A DNA stretch of 64,000 nt from Pollenia angustigena (GCA_930367215.1 OV884056.1:316850709-316914708), one strand, 5' to 3'. Positions 21,990 to 32,509 are shown, numbered from the stretch's first letter. A program made the numbers and translations. Notes: generated from the sequence alone by a model not told the origin.

Positions 21990-23143
21990 GCTCTAATACA
22001 AATATTGTTGGTATTGACATAAAACTATGTCATGAAGAAGTATTGTGCTGTTAGGTCCGAAATTAACCATTGGACCCATATATGCCCCTTTCCCAAAATC
22101 ACTTAAAGGCAAACAAATCTCATATAGATGAAGATATCTAAATAATATTCTGCACAAAGATAAGTTTGTTCTGACGGGGCCATGATTGCCCATGGGTCCC
22201 AAAGAGGGTACACTATTGAAACTTTTGTCTTTATATTCTGTGGTCTATTAAATGGTCGAGCTTGACCGACTGTACTTTTGTACTAGTTTTGTTTTTATTG
22301 AATAAAAAAGTGTTATGAGTTCCTACTTTACATGCTTTTTGATTTTAAACCGGAATTTTGGTACAATTTATGTCAATTTGGTACAATTTTGACATTGATA
22401 CGATACAATAAAAGAATTGTCTGATCCCAACAGTGGTATAGAGACATTTTCGACTCTTTTTTAATAGTTTTTGTTATTGAATTTCAAAGCAAACACTTTT
22501 AAATCATAAGCGCGAGTCTTTTTGTGTCGATCTTTACACGTGCTAATGATTAATCAGTTTTTAATCACCAAAGTACTCAAAACAGACTCATACCGATGAT
22601 TTTTGAAAAAACGATCTTCCAAGTCCTAGCAATTGTATTACATACATACAAAAAATATATATGTATATAGTTATACTTGGATATTTTCAAAACCGAAAAC
22701 CGAACCGAAACCGACCGGTTTTCATAATTTCAAAACCGAAACCGCGGTTTCACATTTTTACGGTTTTTAGCAAACTCTAGTTTACACGCTCTTTAGAAAA
22801 AAACAAGAAACTGGCGTAAATAACAATGAATGGCAGCTGAACATCAACGACATTTTGTTACAACAAGATGGCGCAACTTGTCGTACAGCGGGCTTAACAA
22901 TCCATTTATTACGTCCGTTCGTGCGATTTAAACCTCTTAATTACCTTGTATGGGGCCTTGTTAAGTCACTGGCTTATGCTGACAAACAAGAGACTTTGAA
23001 GCATTCGAAGCAAAAATATTGCAGCCACCATTGACGCCATATGGCCAGAATTATTAGAAAAAGTAGTCAACTGGACTGATCGAATAAACCATGTAACTCG
23101 TAGCCGGGGCGGACATGTGCCAGAAACCATATTTAAAAAATAA

Positions 23144-24800
23144 ATGACATGAAATTATCTACCAGATTATAATTAAAAAAAATTAGATTCCAACAATATT
23201 TCTGTCTTGTATTAATTATCATTTTAAGTTCTCATAAAGCAAAAAAAACATCCGATACTACCAACATAAATCTTACGAATGTATATCCAAGTTTGCCTAG
23301 AGCCTATTGTAGAGCCAAAGCGCCTAGAATAAGACTCAGTTTTTGCAATTCTGATGCAAATGTTAATGTTTGTTCCTGCAATTTTGAATTCGGCTTCTAA
23401 CACTGGGGCTACGAATCGTTTCCATCTGAACAATGAACTTTTAACTAAGCGAAGTTTAATATTTGCAGATAATTAAGGCTTTTCCCTACCAGATGTTCAT
23501 ATACAAATACAAGTTGAATATTGTTTTCATAAAACATCACTTCCTCATCAACTAAGAGCATGTAGTACATTTCAGGTCAATCAAGGTGAGAGACTCTTTC
23601 ACGGACCACGTTTTAGTTCAAGCTTTTGAAGTCACCATAGTAGACTTATTGTTTATAGAAAAAATTCTCACAAATTTTTTTCAATTAAACCATTAATCAA
23701 AAAAAAATCAGTTTTAATTAAAAAGTTAATAAAGTGAGTTAAACGTTTACTTATATCAAAATCATTTCTGCAGAAAATGTTGTTAATATCAACAAAAATG
23801 TTTAATTGATACAATTAATTTCTTTACTGGTGCAAATTCATTTTGTATTTTTTTCTATATTCTAAAAAACAAACGTTAAACAAATGAAATTATGCTTTGA
23901 AAAACCCGCGGCTGACACTTGGTCATACGACATTACATTTACTGGACTCGCAACGAATTTTACGTCAAGCAAAAGTTACGTCTAAAATCTGCCTTGTTTC
24001 CGAACGAAGGCCGACTTCGCAGAGAAACTTTAGTTAGCGAAGCCAGTATTTGTTAAACCATAGAGGAGAAAATCCTTGCGCCCGGCCAAAGGCCGGCTAT
24101 ACAGAGAATTTTTAGTTAGCGAAGCCGGTGTTTGTTATACCATAGAAGAGAAAATCCTTGTCCATGGACACTATGACACTGGACGTTATGACATGCCACC
24201 CTAATTCCAATTCCAAAAGTCAAATTCAAATTAAGTTTAATAGTTTTGCTTTCTATTAAAAATGATCAGAATTTAACAATATTTTGATACTTAAAAAAAT
24301 TCTTCAATATTACATTTCTGCTTTAAAACCTCTAGATTTTATCATCCAGGCCTTAGTGTTTTCTAAAAAAAATCACATGCAGACAAATGATTGTTTAGTA
24401 CTCTGGTTGATTTAGGGGAAAGGGAAATTAAAATGAACGTATTTATTTAACATTCACACGCCAACACACGGAACACATTTATTTTGTTATTGTTGTTCAT
24501 CATTAAAAAAAATTTTGCTTTTGACCGTTTGGTTTTAAAATAATATTCCTCTGATTTTGATGCCAAAGCGGCTCGACATTAAAAAAAAATTAAATAAAAT
24601 AATTAAAAGAAAAAAATCAAAAGAAACGATAAATAAGTAATAAAATTAAAAAATGGGAATAAAATTAAATAAAAATGAATCTTCTGAACAATCGAAATGA
24701 ATTTTGATAAATGTGGAACAGCGTGTTAACTTGCAAATGTTAAAATATTTTGATAGTGTTTAATCAGAAAAATTTAAAAAAAACAACAAAATTAATTAAA
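23144..24800. repeat. Intergenic DNA; two tandem units near 24010-24170
   Basis: AAACTTTAGTTAGCGAAGCC, then TTTGTTA and AGAGGAGAAAATCCTTG, occurs twice in tandem (about 24010-24090 and 24100-24165). It is related to a piece at 100-140. At 23650-23830 there is AT-rich AATTAAA-type repeat, with a stretch similar to 44790-44830. No gene is visible. Confidence 0.45.
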
Positions 24801-25625
24801 ACAAGTAAGAAAGTATAATCGGTCAAGCCCGACCATATGATACCCTACACCACAGTATTAAAAAACACATCATGCTTATGTGTCCATGTAAATATGGATT
24901 TATCTATGTTTATAAACTTTATGAAAATCGGTTTGAAAGTTTGTGAGAGGCAGAAATTGCCCCTGCCTCCTCTTGTGGCCCTATTTTTTAAAAACTGTAT
25001 AGCTAATGTGTCCCTATAGATATGGATATATCTATGTTTTTAATTTCATTAAAATCGGTTTGAGAGGCAGAAATCGCCCCTATCTCCCCTCGTGGTCCGA
25101 TTTTTTTTTAAAATGTATACATTTTGTGTCCATATAGATATGTTTTTATCTATGTTTTAAATTTCATTATAGGTTTGATAGTTTCTGAGAGGAAGAAACT
25201 TCCCCCTATCTTCCCTCGTGGTCCTAAGATTCGGCCCATTTTCAATAGGTTTGGGCCTTGTGCCAATAAAAACCAGCCAGCCAGCCAGCCGGACGGACAT
25301 CGTTAGATCGACTTAGAAAGTGATTCTGAGTAGATCGGTATACTTTAAGGTGGGTCTAGGACTGCCATCGGCAACCTATACTATTACAATTTGCGATTAT
25401 ATGCGTTGTATGAATTTTACATATGTTGTTGTTAATGTTGTTAAATTCTCTGCAATGTGTGTGCACATGTACGTAATAAAAGAGCATACAAGAGAATAAA
25501 AGAGAAAAGAGAAAACGCGGCGCCCTGATTTTTCCGATGGCTGGTCTAGGACCACTTTTTTAAGGCGTTACACACATCAGCACAAATAATAATACCCTCT
25601 CCACTATTGTGGTGTGGGTATAATT
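24801..25625 (+). repeat. Dispersed TACCC-type repeat, most complete copy
   Basis: Begins ACAAGTAAGAAAGTATAATC and has ATACCCTACACC near 24840. Inside are two or three diverged blocks containing ATGGATATATCTATG and GGCAGAAATCGCCCC, then (CAGC)n with GGACGGACATCG near 25300, GGTGGGTCTAGGACTGCC, and a terminal CCACTATTGTGGTGTGGGTA hairpin. No coding potential. Copies and fragments recur across the window. Confidence 0.6.
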
Positions 25626-26094
25626 ATTAACAAAAAAAAAAAAAAACAAATTAAGAAAATGTGATTATTTATTCTTAAAACCAAAGTAAAACCTTTTGTC
25701 AACTAAAATTTTTTAATAAATAACAGATTAGAGAACTTGTTTTTAACTTGTCAAGTTCAAAATGTTTAAAAACAAAATTTTTTTTAATGATTCTTATTTT
25801 TATTAACAAATAAATCGTCACTTTTCTTTTTTTAAAAATTTATTTTAATATTAAAAATCTATCAAATATGGTGACTTGTTTGCATAAATTTAAACAATTA
25901 TTTGTTTTATAATTGTACTGTTATTATTTGTATTAGACATGTGTATTCCCCCCCCTTCTCTTGTTTATGAGATGGTTTAAATTTACATTTTAATATAATT
26001 CATGACTTGTTTTTATAATTCCATTTAACAAAAGACTATATTAAACAATTATAGTTTATAAAAATGATTATTTTAGTTCTACTCATTCATTTAT
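25626..26094. other. AT-rich intergenic DNA
   Basis: Homopolymer-rich, no recognisable feature. Confidence 0.5.
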
Positions 26095-26264
26095 TTACAG
26101 TGGAGGAGAAAACAGAAAACATAAAGGTATATACAAGATTTTGTATAGAATCCTAACATTTGCGTTTCCTGTATCCAAAAAAACAAAACGAAAATAACTT
26201 TGATAATATAATTGCATGTGCCCGTGCATAAAACTGAATTGGCAAATTGGTTTAGTTCGTTGTT

Positions 26265-26690
26265 TTCTTACGAAGACAATAGAATGAAGCGGTTTGTTTT
26301 TTAATTTTGTTTTTTCTTTTAACCCACTTACAACTACAATTCGAGTCGGAAAGAACCCAACCAATAGTAGGGGGATGTAAGAAAAGATAATCTCACTGTT
26401 TATTGTTGGTGTTTTGTTTAAGCTTTGATATTGTTACAGGTAAGACTTAGAGTGTTTATAACTCTTATTCGCTTAAGGTTTTATTTGTTTAATATTTTTG
26501 GCTTTTCTAAAATCTTTGGAAAAGGTTTCCTGATGAGCTGGTGTAAGCAACCGGCGAAATGCGCATAGAGGCTTGCTTTCCCTCAACAATAAATTTCAGT
26601 GTATTTATCAAATATGAACAACTGGGAATTTAGCACGTCATACGAAGATCGTATTAATAATAAACTTTGTATTCCCGAAAATAACTTTGA
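26265..26690 (+). mobile_element. Penelope-like fragment, plus orientation
   Basis: Matches the inverted complement of 29610-29960 and, more distantly, the units at 2641-3600. It includes the hammerhead at 26525-26572 and ends GGGAATTTAGCACGTCAT near 26640. The sequence near 26270-26290 is the uninterrupted counterpart of the place where another element sits at 29970. Confidence 0.5.
26525..26572 (+). ncRNA. Hammerhead ribozyme core, copy 4 (best preserved)
   Basis: CTGATGA (26530-26536), stem II GCTGG/CCGGC (26537-26541, 26551-26555) with all five pairs formed, GAAA (26556-26559), minimal stem III TGCGCA, cleavage predicted after TA at 26567. GAGGC (26568-26572) pairs with GTTTC (26525-26529). 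The 3' stem I strand differs from copies 1-3 (GGAAT) yet pairing is kept. Confidence 0.65.
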
Positions 26691-26760
26691 TAACATAGTT
26701 TTTTAATTTGGTCGCCGCTAACAAACCCTTTTGTAACAAACATAACGCTTAATACAACTA

Positions 26761-27882
26761 CACGCAAAGAAAAAACATGGTTGTGGTAAACATGTTCTAA
26801 GAGCAACATATTATGATAAGAATTATGATTGTAGTCACCATATTAAGATTATTATTGAATCATATTATGACTAAATATACTCGTACTATTACATCATAAT
26901 ATTTTTCCCTTAATCATATTATTATTCTGTTAATCATACTAAGTTAAGAAGTAATCAAATTATTGTCATGTTAATCATAATAAGCAAGGAAATTAATCAT
27001 ATTATTGTCATGTTAATCATAATAAGCTAAGAAAAAATCATATTATCATCATGTTAATCATAATAAATTTAGAAACAATCATATTATGATACCTTTCATA
27101 GCTGTCATAAAAATACAAAATAAATAAAAATATTTTTGCATCGATTTTTTATTTTGTGGCTTTTTAAAATTTTTCTTATTGTGAATCAAATAGCGGAGTT
27201 AAATATAAGGCTTGTAAAAGAGCAAATGAAAAATCTGTGGATTTCATGGGCAACCGCGTGTGTCCATTTTTTCGATTTTAAGATGTTGATGAAATATCGT
27301 AGCACTTTTATAAAATATAACGAAATCTCTGTGTGTTTTGTTGTTGGATTCTACAAAAAAACAATGATATTTTGTATTTGCACTATTACATCCCTAATAC
27401 TTGAATGAACTCCGCTAATATTTTAATTTTCTTAGTTCTTTAAACTTATTTTTTTATGGAATTTTATCTTTTAATTGTTTAACCGCTCACAAATAAAAAA
27501 CGACACAATTTCTTCAAAATAATTTTACAAATGGCGCTAACATTATATGATTAGAGTAAAAATAGTTTGATTGCATCTTTAACATAATATGATAAACGTA
27601 TAGAAAGTTATCATGTTATGGCTATTAAATATCATGATATGGTTGTGAGAAATATAATACGTTTAGAAAGTTATCATAATTAAGTTGTTAGATAAATAAT
27701 TATTTTTCGGTCAACAATACTCAAGTTCATAATTGCGATAAACATTGATATGTTTACAGTAACTATAATATTGTTGATATTAAATAAAAATAACAATTAT
27801 TTGTGTACGACAACAATATATTGTTACATTAAACATAGTGTTGTTGCCGTAACCATGCCCAACCATATGTTTTCTCTGCGTG
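26761..27882. mobile_element. 1.1-kb TIR element, ends CACGCA(A/G)AGAAAA, copy 1
   Basis: CACGCAAAGAAAAAACATGG at the left and TTTTCTCTGCGTG at the right are inverted copies, both flanked by TA. The interior has many TCATATTATGATT-type repeats. A homologous inverted copy is spread over 31477-33690. It has no recognised coding region; the 90-codon frame at 27136-27408 lacks a family signature. TA flanks would suit a Tc1/mariner-type MITE. Confidence 0.65.
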
Positions 27883-27883
27883 T

Positions 27884-28135
27884 AATAAAATGCTTGTTTA
27901 TCAACCATAGTTAGGAAAATGTTATGTTTAATTAGCATCCAAACAATTATTAGTAGTAAATATATAATTGTTATTGGTGACCATAACATATTCGGAGGAC
28001 TAATTGAACCATAATATGGTTGTATGTGACAATAATATGGTTAAAGTAACCATAATATGTTTAAAACTCCTTCGTTAAAAATTGTTTTGCTAGCTGTCAC
28101 CATATTAAGAAATGCACATTTAACTTCTTTCTTGT
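27884..28135. repeat. Half copy of the CCATAATATGGTTG foldback family
   Basis: Contains AACCATAATATGGTTGTATG and GTGACCATAACAT, and ends TGTCACCATATT, matching the right half of 10088-10571. Confidence 0.5.
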
Positions 28136-28679
28136 TGTGATCAAACGTTAGCAGGTAGCATCGTTTATGATAGTAAAGACCGCCGAGTTGTCCTGCTATG
28201 GGTTACGGCGAGGTTCTTCTCTTTAATGTTATATTATTTCTTATTGCTCTGTTATGGAAACATTTACTAAACAAGTAAGAAAGTAAAATCCTTCAAGCCC
28301 GAACATATGATACCTTACTTACTTACCTCGGTGGCTAATATAGGGTGTAAATCCCTTTAACCGAACGTAAAATAGATTTCAAGGCGCCTGGATATTCTGC
28401 ATTTCTTCTGCAATTTGTGGCAGCAAGCTTACACTCAGGGAAAAGCTGCAACGTAAAACTAAAAACGCGTCATATTAAATCAGTGATTACCAAGCCCCGA
28501 ACGCATGCACACGCCCGCAAAGATATAATGTGCTTGTGTGCGTTCGCAAACAGAAGCTGCGGTCGCTGACAGACTGATGTTTTCAAACGAACAAAGTTGT
28601 TGTCTACATGTGAATTGCCGCCCGTGTCTGTGTGAAAAATACGATTATTGATTGCCTCGCGAGGCTATGGAGTGCCTAT
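28136..28679. other. Intergenic DNA with a TACCC-repeat start fragment
   Basis: ACAAGTAAGAAAGTAAAATC at 28274 is a truncated start of the dispersed repeat seen at 24801. The rest (28320-28679) is more GC-rich but shows no recognisable gene. Confidence 0.4.
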
Positions 28680-29349
28680 TAGTGCTGGGAAACTATCGAT
28701 AGACTATCGATATTATCAATAGTCTGAAAATATCGAAAATATCGATAGGAAAAAATTTAAATATCTATATTTTTAGTATTTAAAATACAGATATGAAGAC
28801 ATCTAACAGCAGCTATACACACACAGTTTTTTGCCTCAAATTTTTACTTGCTATTATTAATTCGCGCTGAATTACAGAAATGAATACAAACAACAAGAAT
28901 GGCAAGTGGTATGGATTGCTAAGCAGTGCTTTTTACTGCTAATTAAAGGCCTTTAAGACGAAATTTGTACATGTTTATATAGGGACTGAAATGTCAAATA
29001 TTTATGTAACAAATGCAAATCCAAATGCCATTGCAAGCATAGGACAAAACAATGAACGACCATTAGAGGATAAGTCCGCTAGATTGATTACCTTTTTGGG
29101 TTTAGAATTAAGAAAATTTTTTAAAGTTGCAATGGAATATCTTATAGTCCCTGTTACCCATCTAAAATAACGTGCGTATATACATACGTCTCATACATTC
29201 AATAAATTGATGAAAACAACGGACTGTAGCCTTATAAAAAAATAACTAAAGTTTTCCTGTACAAGTACAAACATTCAGTCGATAGTAATATCGATATATC
29301 GATAGTGAAATCTGAACTATCGATAAATATCGATAGTATCCCAGCACTA
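28680..29349. mobile_element. hAT-G, seven TATCGATA (DRE) sites near its ends
   Basis: Ends TAGTGCTGGGA and TCCCAGCACTA, with flanks GTGCCTAT and GTGGCTAT (7 of 8 identical; 28672-28679, 29350-29357). Perfect TATCGATA lies at 28694, 28705 and 28740 near the left end and at 29289, 29297, 29318 and 29328 near the right. This octamer is the established DRE bound by fly DREF, whose BED finger and hAT-derived body are known. Whether DREF or a related transposase acts here is inference. Confidence 0.85.
28991..29170 (+). pseudogene. Possible hAT transposase C-terminal remnant (59 codons)
   Basis: An uninterrupted frame from ATG 28991 to TAA 29168 inside hAT-G. It ends with FFKVAMEYLIVPVTH, resembling the start of the hAT dimerisation domain (usual pattern YLxxPxTS..SER). 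The following Ser-Glu-Arg part is missing. It could be chance; similarity is judged by eye. Confidence 0.35.
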
Positions 29350-29420
29350 GTGGCTATCACTGTATTAAATCAATGACTTTCAATATGTATAATAAAGTGC
29401 CAAATCTGGAATCTTTAGCT

Positions 29421-29562
29421 GCCCCGGTAGGCTAGCTAGTAGTGAGCAAGTCTATCAACCCCGGGGTTGCGGGTTCGATTCCCGCCAGAGACTCTGGTTT
29501 ATTTCCTGCAGACAAGCGTCAAGCTTCGCGGGGATTAGCATAGGGAATTAAGAAAAAAAAAA
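29421..29562 (+). mobile_element. tRNA-derived SINE, copy 1
   Basis: An A-box-like TAGGCTAGCTAGTAGT is followed by a B box GGTTCGATTCC (29472-29482) inside a perfect T arm GCGGG-TTCGATT-CCCGC. The acceptor ends do not pair, so it is not a working tRNA. The body contains CCAGAGACTCTGG and ends in an A run at 29551. A second copy lies on the minus strand at 62918-63020. Confidence 0.7.
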
Positions 29563-29609
29563 TACATAAAATCAATCATTTTTAACTTCAAATTACTAGA
29601 CTTTCAAAG

Positions 29610-29969
29610 TTATTTTTGGGAATACAAAATTTATTATAAATAAGATTTCTGTATGACGTGCTAAGTTCCCAATTTTTCATATTTGATAAATACACTGAGA
29701 TTTATTGTTGAGGGAAAGCCATCTTCTATGCGCATTTCACTGGTTGCTTAGGCCAGCTCATCAGGAAACCTTTTCCAAAGATTTTAGAAAAGCCAAAAAT
29801 ATTATACAAATTAAACCCTAAAGCGAATAAGTCTTACACCAACAATAAACAGTGAGTTTATCTTTTCTTACATTCCCCTACAATTGGTTGGCTTTTTTCC
29901 GTCTCGAATTGTAGTTGTAAGTGGGTAAAAAGAAAAAACAAAATTAAAAAGCAAATTGCTTCATTTTAT
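29610..29969 (-). mobile_element. Penelope-like fragment, minus orientation, interrupted at its end
   Basis: Inverted counterpart of 26265-26690. It carries a hammerhead core at 29722-29769 and is interrupted at 29969 by a separate TIR element, after which a short piece continues (30852-30875). Confidence 0.5.
29722..29769 (-). ncRNA. Hammerhead ribozyme core, copy 5
   Basis: Minus strand: GTTTC, CTGATGA, stem II GCTGG/CCAGT (one G-U), GAAA, TGCGCA, TA, then GAAGA, which gives four of five stem I pairs. All catalytic core bases are present. Confidence 0.55.
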
Positions 29970-30851
29970 TAGGTCTGTCTTGGTACTTTTCCAGTAGCAA
30001 ATACTCAGTAAATTTTTTTGGGAGAGTAAGACCAATATTACTCTATCGGCTGAAAAAATCTCAAAAAGTACGCAGACAGTATCCAGTGAAATTTTGCAAG
30101 AAAACAGCCTATCGGTGTGTAAACAATTGAAATAACAAAGCAAAAGAATTTTAGCATATGTTTACGCAAAATTGAATTCTCGGGGTAAATTCAAAAATTA
30201 TTAATTAAAGTGAAGCTTAAAAAGTGTTGTAAATTAAAAAACTTGTTTATTACACTGTTATTAGTTTGGTAAATTCAATTTCTTCTTAGTTTTTAGTTTT
30301 ATTTGTCGGGTTTTTTATAAAACTTCTTTTGCTTACATTGCCCATCATAGTGCCGGCTTACAATGGAAAAAAAAAGAATGAAATGCCCAATACAGTGCCC
30401 TCCAACAGCTTGACAACGGAGAAAAATAATTTGGATGTGAAGTGCTCGCCAGGAACACAAAGTTCTGCTGGTTCTATCGGTTCTGCCATCTCCACTCCAC
30501 TTACGCCACTGTCGCTCTGTATATTTGGATTTTTCTAGCATGAAGTAAAATGTTTTGTTTATTATAATCTATTATAAACGTTTAAAATCAACACAATTCT
30601 AACTACTTACCTCTGCCATTGTTAAATTTAGATTTTTATATTCATTTCACAAAAACTATTTCATTCAAACAGCTGTTCAAACTATTTGCAAAATCTTGCA
30701 AGCGGAAATTTCTCCAGTAACATTTTGCAAGTTCTCTAACTTCCAACTGTCAAAAAATTCTCTATTTGGCTCTCTCGCTGCAGGAGATTTGGAGTACGCA
30801 GACAACATTTTGCAAGATTTTGCGCAAAATATGTGTACGCAGACAGACCTA
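29970..30851. mobile_element. TIR element, ends TAGGTCTGTCT
   Basis: TAGGTCTGTCTTGGTAC at 29970 and GTACGCAGACAGACCTA ending 30851 are inverted copies. GTACGCAGACA recurs at least three times inside. The interrupted sequence is intact near 26279 in another Penelope-like copy, so this is an insertion; that comparison allows only a 1-3 bp target duplication. The overlapping frames at 30299-30541 are not recognisable. Confidence 0.65.
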
Positions 30852-31195
30852 TTGTCTTCGAAAGAAAACAACAAAAAAAAAAAAACAATTTGTTGTTTCG
30901 TTAATGTTTCTTAGGCTTGCATTTTGAGATCTCACATAAACTAGATTAAATTAATCTGAAAACCGATTTGTGCCGCCACTACCAAGTTTGCATACAAAAT
31001 ACTGAGGGAACAGCCTAGTTTTGCTTAAAATGTTGGTATATGATGAAATAATTAAAAGAGATAAAATTTTTGCCGGAAATATCCGAGTTTCAACCTACTT
31101 CAAACCAAGTTAAAACTCAATCCACATCTTAAAAACGCCGCCTTAATGATGCAATATTGTTTTTAATGGTTTTCAGTTGTTTTTCTCTGGGTCAT

Positions 31196-31460
31196 TCACC
31201 TCTGCGTGATCCGTCACCGATTTCGTATTTGAGCGTCTAACCGGCTTGGGACCCATGGACCGGATCTTACCATTTACAAAAGTTTTGTTCATTGTGACAA
31301 TTAGAATCTATGCATCAAATTTCATCATTGTTATCACGAACATTGCGAACTGAAGTTGGCGCACAAGCCTGCCAGTCGGACGGACATCGTAAAATCGATT
31401 CAAAAATTGATTGCAAATCGATATTATAAATATTAAGATGTTACAAAGATCGGCACTAGC
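31196..31460. repeat. TACCC-repeat remnant
   Basis: Contains GCCAGTCGGACGGACATCG and TAAAATCGATTCA, as at the far end of the copy at 24801. Ends are indistinct. Confidence 0.4.
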
Positions 31461-31585
31461 ACAAAATCGTGGTGTACACGCAGAGAAAAACTATGGTTGG
31501 CATGATTACGGCAACTACACTACTTTTATTGTAACAATATATTGTTGTCGTACACAAAAAAATTTTTATTTTTATTAAATACAAG

Positions 31586-32509
31586 TAGGCTTGCCAACCG
31601 TACTTTATAAAAAAGTATTGTACGTTATTTCGAGTAATTGTACTCAAACTTTATGAGAAAAATAAAGTACGCGGAAATACTTTATTTCGCATGATTAGAT
31701 TTATCTAGAATTCAAAATAGATTCAGGTTAAATTAGTCAGGGTTTTATTAGTCATAAAATTATAATACTTATTGTAAAATTTTTTTTTTTAGAAAAACTA
31801 AAGAACAACTAATTGATATTAGTCAGGGCCATTTGTTGATGTTTTTTATATTGGCAGGACGATTTTTCGAAAAAAAATAATCTGACAGCACTATTTCACT
31901 TTTTTGTTTTATTTGAGTACAATTACTGCCTGTTTTTAAAAAACGAGTTCAAAACTCTTTTAAATTACTGCCTGCTTTTAGATCGCGAGCACAAAAGTGA
32001 CAAAAGATTTCCATTCCTTAAGGGTGCTCCCATACAAAATGATTAATAAAGACTAGAAGTATATTAAAGAAAACTTACCATAACAGCCAAGGAGTCGCCT
32101 TAATAATTTCTCGAGACATACTTGTCAAGTGTTTTTATCAAGAATAAAAACTGGGAATTAAGCACGAATAACAAAATCTTTTGAAATTAAAATTTTGTAT
32201 TCCCAAAAATTGAAATTACTTTTTTTTTAGTAATTTCAATAAACTGAACCGTTTTTGAACCGGTATTGGATTCAGCGTACCCGAATTAGGTTAAAGCGCT
32301 AGTTGTCCGGCTTGTTTAAAAAAAAAGTAGCAAATTCTAGCACAGTGTAATTGTTTGATAAACCTTGCGAAAAGCAATAAAAAGAAACGTTTTTTTATTT
32401 AATTTTTTAAGAAATTAATTGTACTTTATATTTATACTGTGTACTTCTTTTTCTTAACCTTAAATAATCAATGTACTTTAATTGCAACAAAAAAAAGTTG
32501 GTAACCCTA
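31586..32509. mobile_element. hAT-I, TSD AATACAAG, TIR TAGG(C/G)TT(G/A)CCAAC
   Basis: Ends TAGGCTTGCCAAC and AGTTGGTAACCCTA with AATACAAG on both sides (31578-31585, 32510-32517). AAAGTAC/GTACTTT motifs repeat near the ends. A Penelope-like fragment (about 32126-32222) lies inside it. No coding sequence recognised. Confidence 0.9.
32126..32222 (+). repeat. Penelope-like terminal fragment without ribozyme
   Basis: About 97 bp starting AAGTGTTTTTATCAAGAATA is nearly identical to 3499-3595, downstream of the hammerhead in that unit. It lies inside hAT-I. Confidence 0.6.

Larger units (their letters stand above)
20548..22295 (-). repeat. Dispersed TACCC-type repeat, minus orientation, interrupted
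   Basis: The right end, read in complement, carries AGTACAGTCGGTCAAGCTCG, matching the start of the copy at 24801 (GTATAATCGGTCAAGCCCGA). The left end has AGGGTATTATGCG and runs into GTCCGTCTGTCCGG. It is a non-coding family also seen at 24801, 28273, 31196, 38770, 62514 and 63060. Its superfamily is not settled. The TGATG element 20974-21989 splits it. Confidence 0.55.
20336..22435. mobile_element. hAT-C, TSD GTATAGAG, iterated GGTACAA motif
   Basis: Ends CACTGATGGGAT and ATCCCAACAGTG (one mismatch), with GTATAGAG on both sides (20328-20335, 22436-22443). GGTACAA/TTGTACC repeats lie just inside both ends. It inserted directly beside hAT-D and now contains a dispersed repeat (20548-22295) and the TGATG element. 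Confidence 0.88.
19254..22779. mobile_element. hAT-A: hAT element with TSD GTTTACAC, swollen by nested insertions
   Basis: Ends TAGGGATTGCT and AGCAAACTCTA, with GTTTACAC on both sides (19246-19253, 22780-22787). Subterminal AAACCGAAACCGCGGTTT-type motifs sit near both ends (19275-19350 and 22690-22765). Without its nested elements it is short and non-coding. TAG/CAG-type ends with 8-bp duplications are diagnostic of hAT. Confidence 0.85.
19157..23143 (+). pseudogene. DD41D (rosa-like) mariner transposase relic, split by a hAT insertion
   Basis: The left piece (about 19157-19253) translates to AEDNLQAVNESPLHPFKLTV then WSGLH. The right piece (22780-23143) has QQDGATCRTAGLTIHLLRP, then PLNYLVWGLVKS, and ends NWTDRINHVTRSRGGHVPET then IFKK and a stop at 23141. 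The order matches IS630/Tc1/mariner transposases and the same family as 63791-64000. It lacks most of the N-terminus and has an internal deletion between the second Asp region and the PLNY motif, so it is non-functional. The break after WSGLH is exactly the hAT insertion at 19254. Confidence 0.75.

Noticed and set aside
29421..29495. Possible tRNA gene
   Set aside because: Good A-box-like and B-box regions and a perfect T arm, but the acceptor ends do not pair and an A run follows a tail shared with another copy. Called a SINE.
30299..30541. Overlapping frames on both strands inside the TAGGTCTGTCT element
   Set aside because: Short, mutually antisense and without a recognisable domain.
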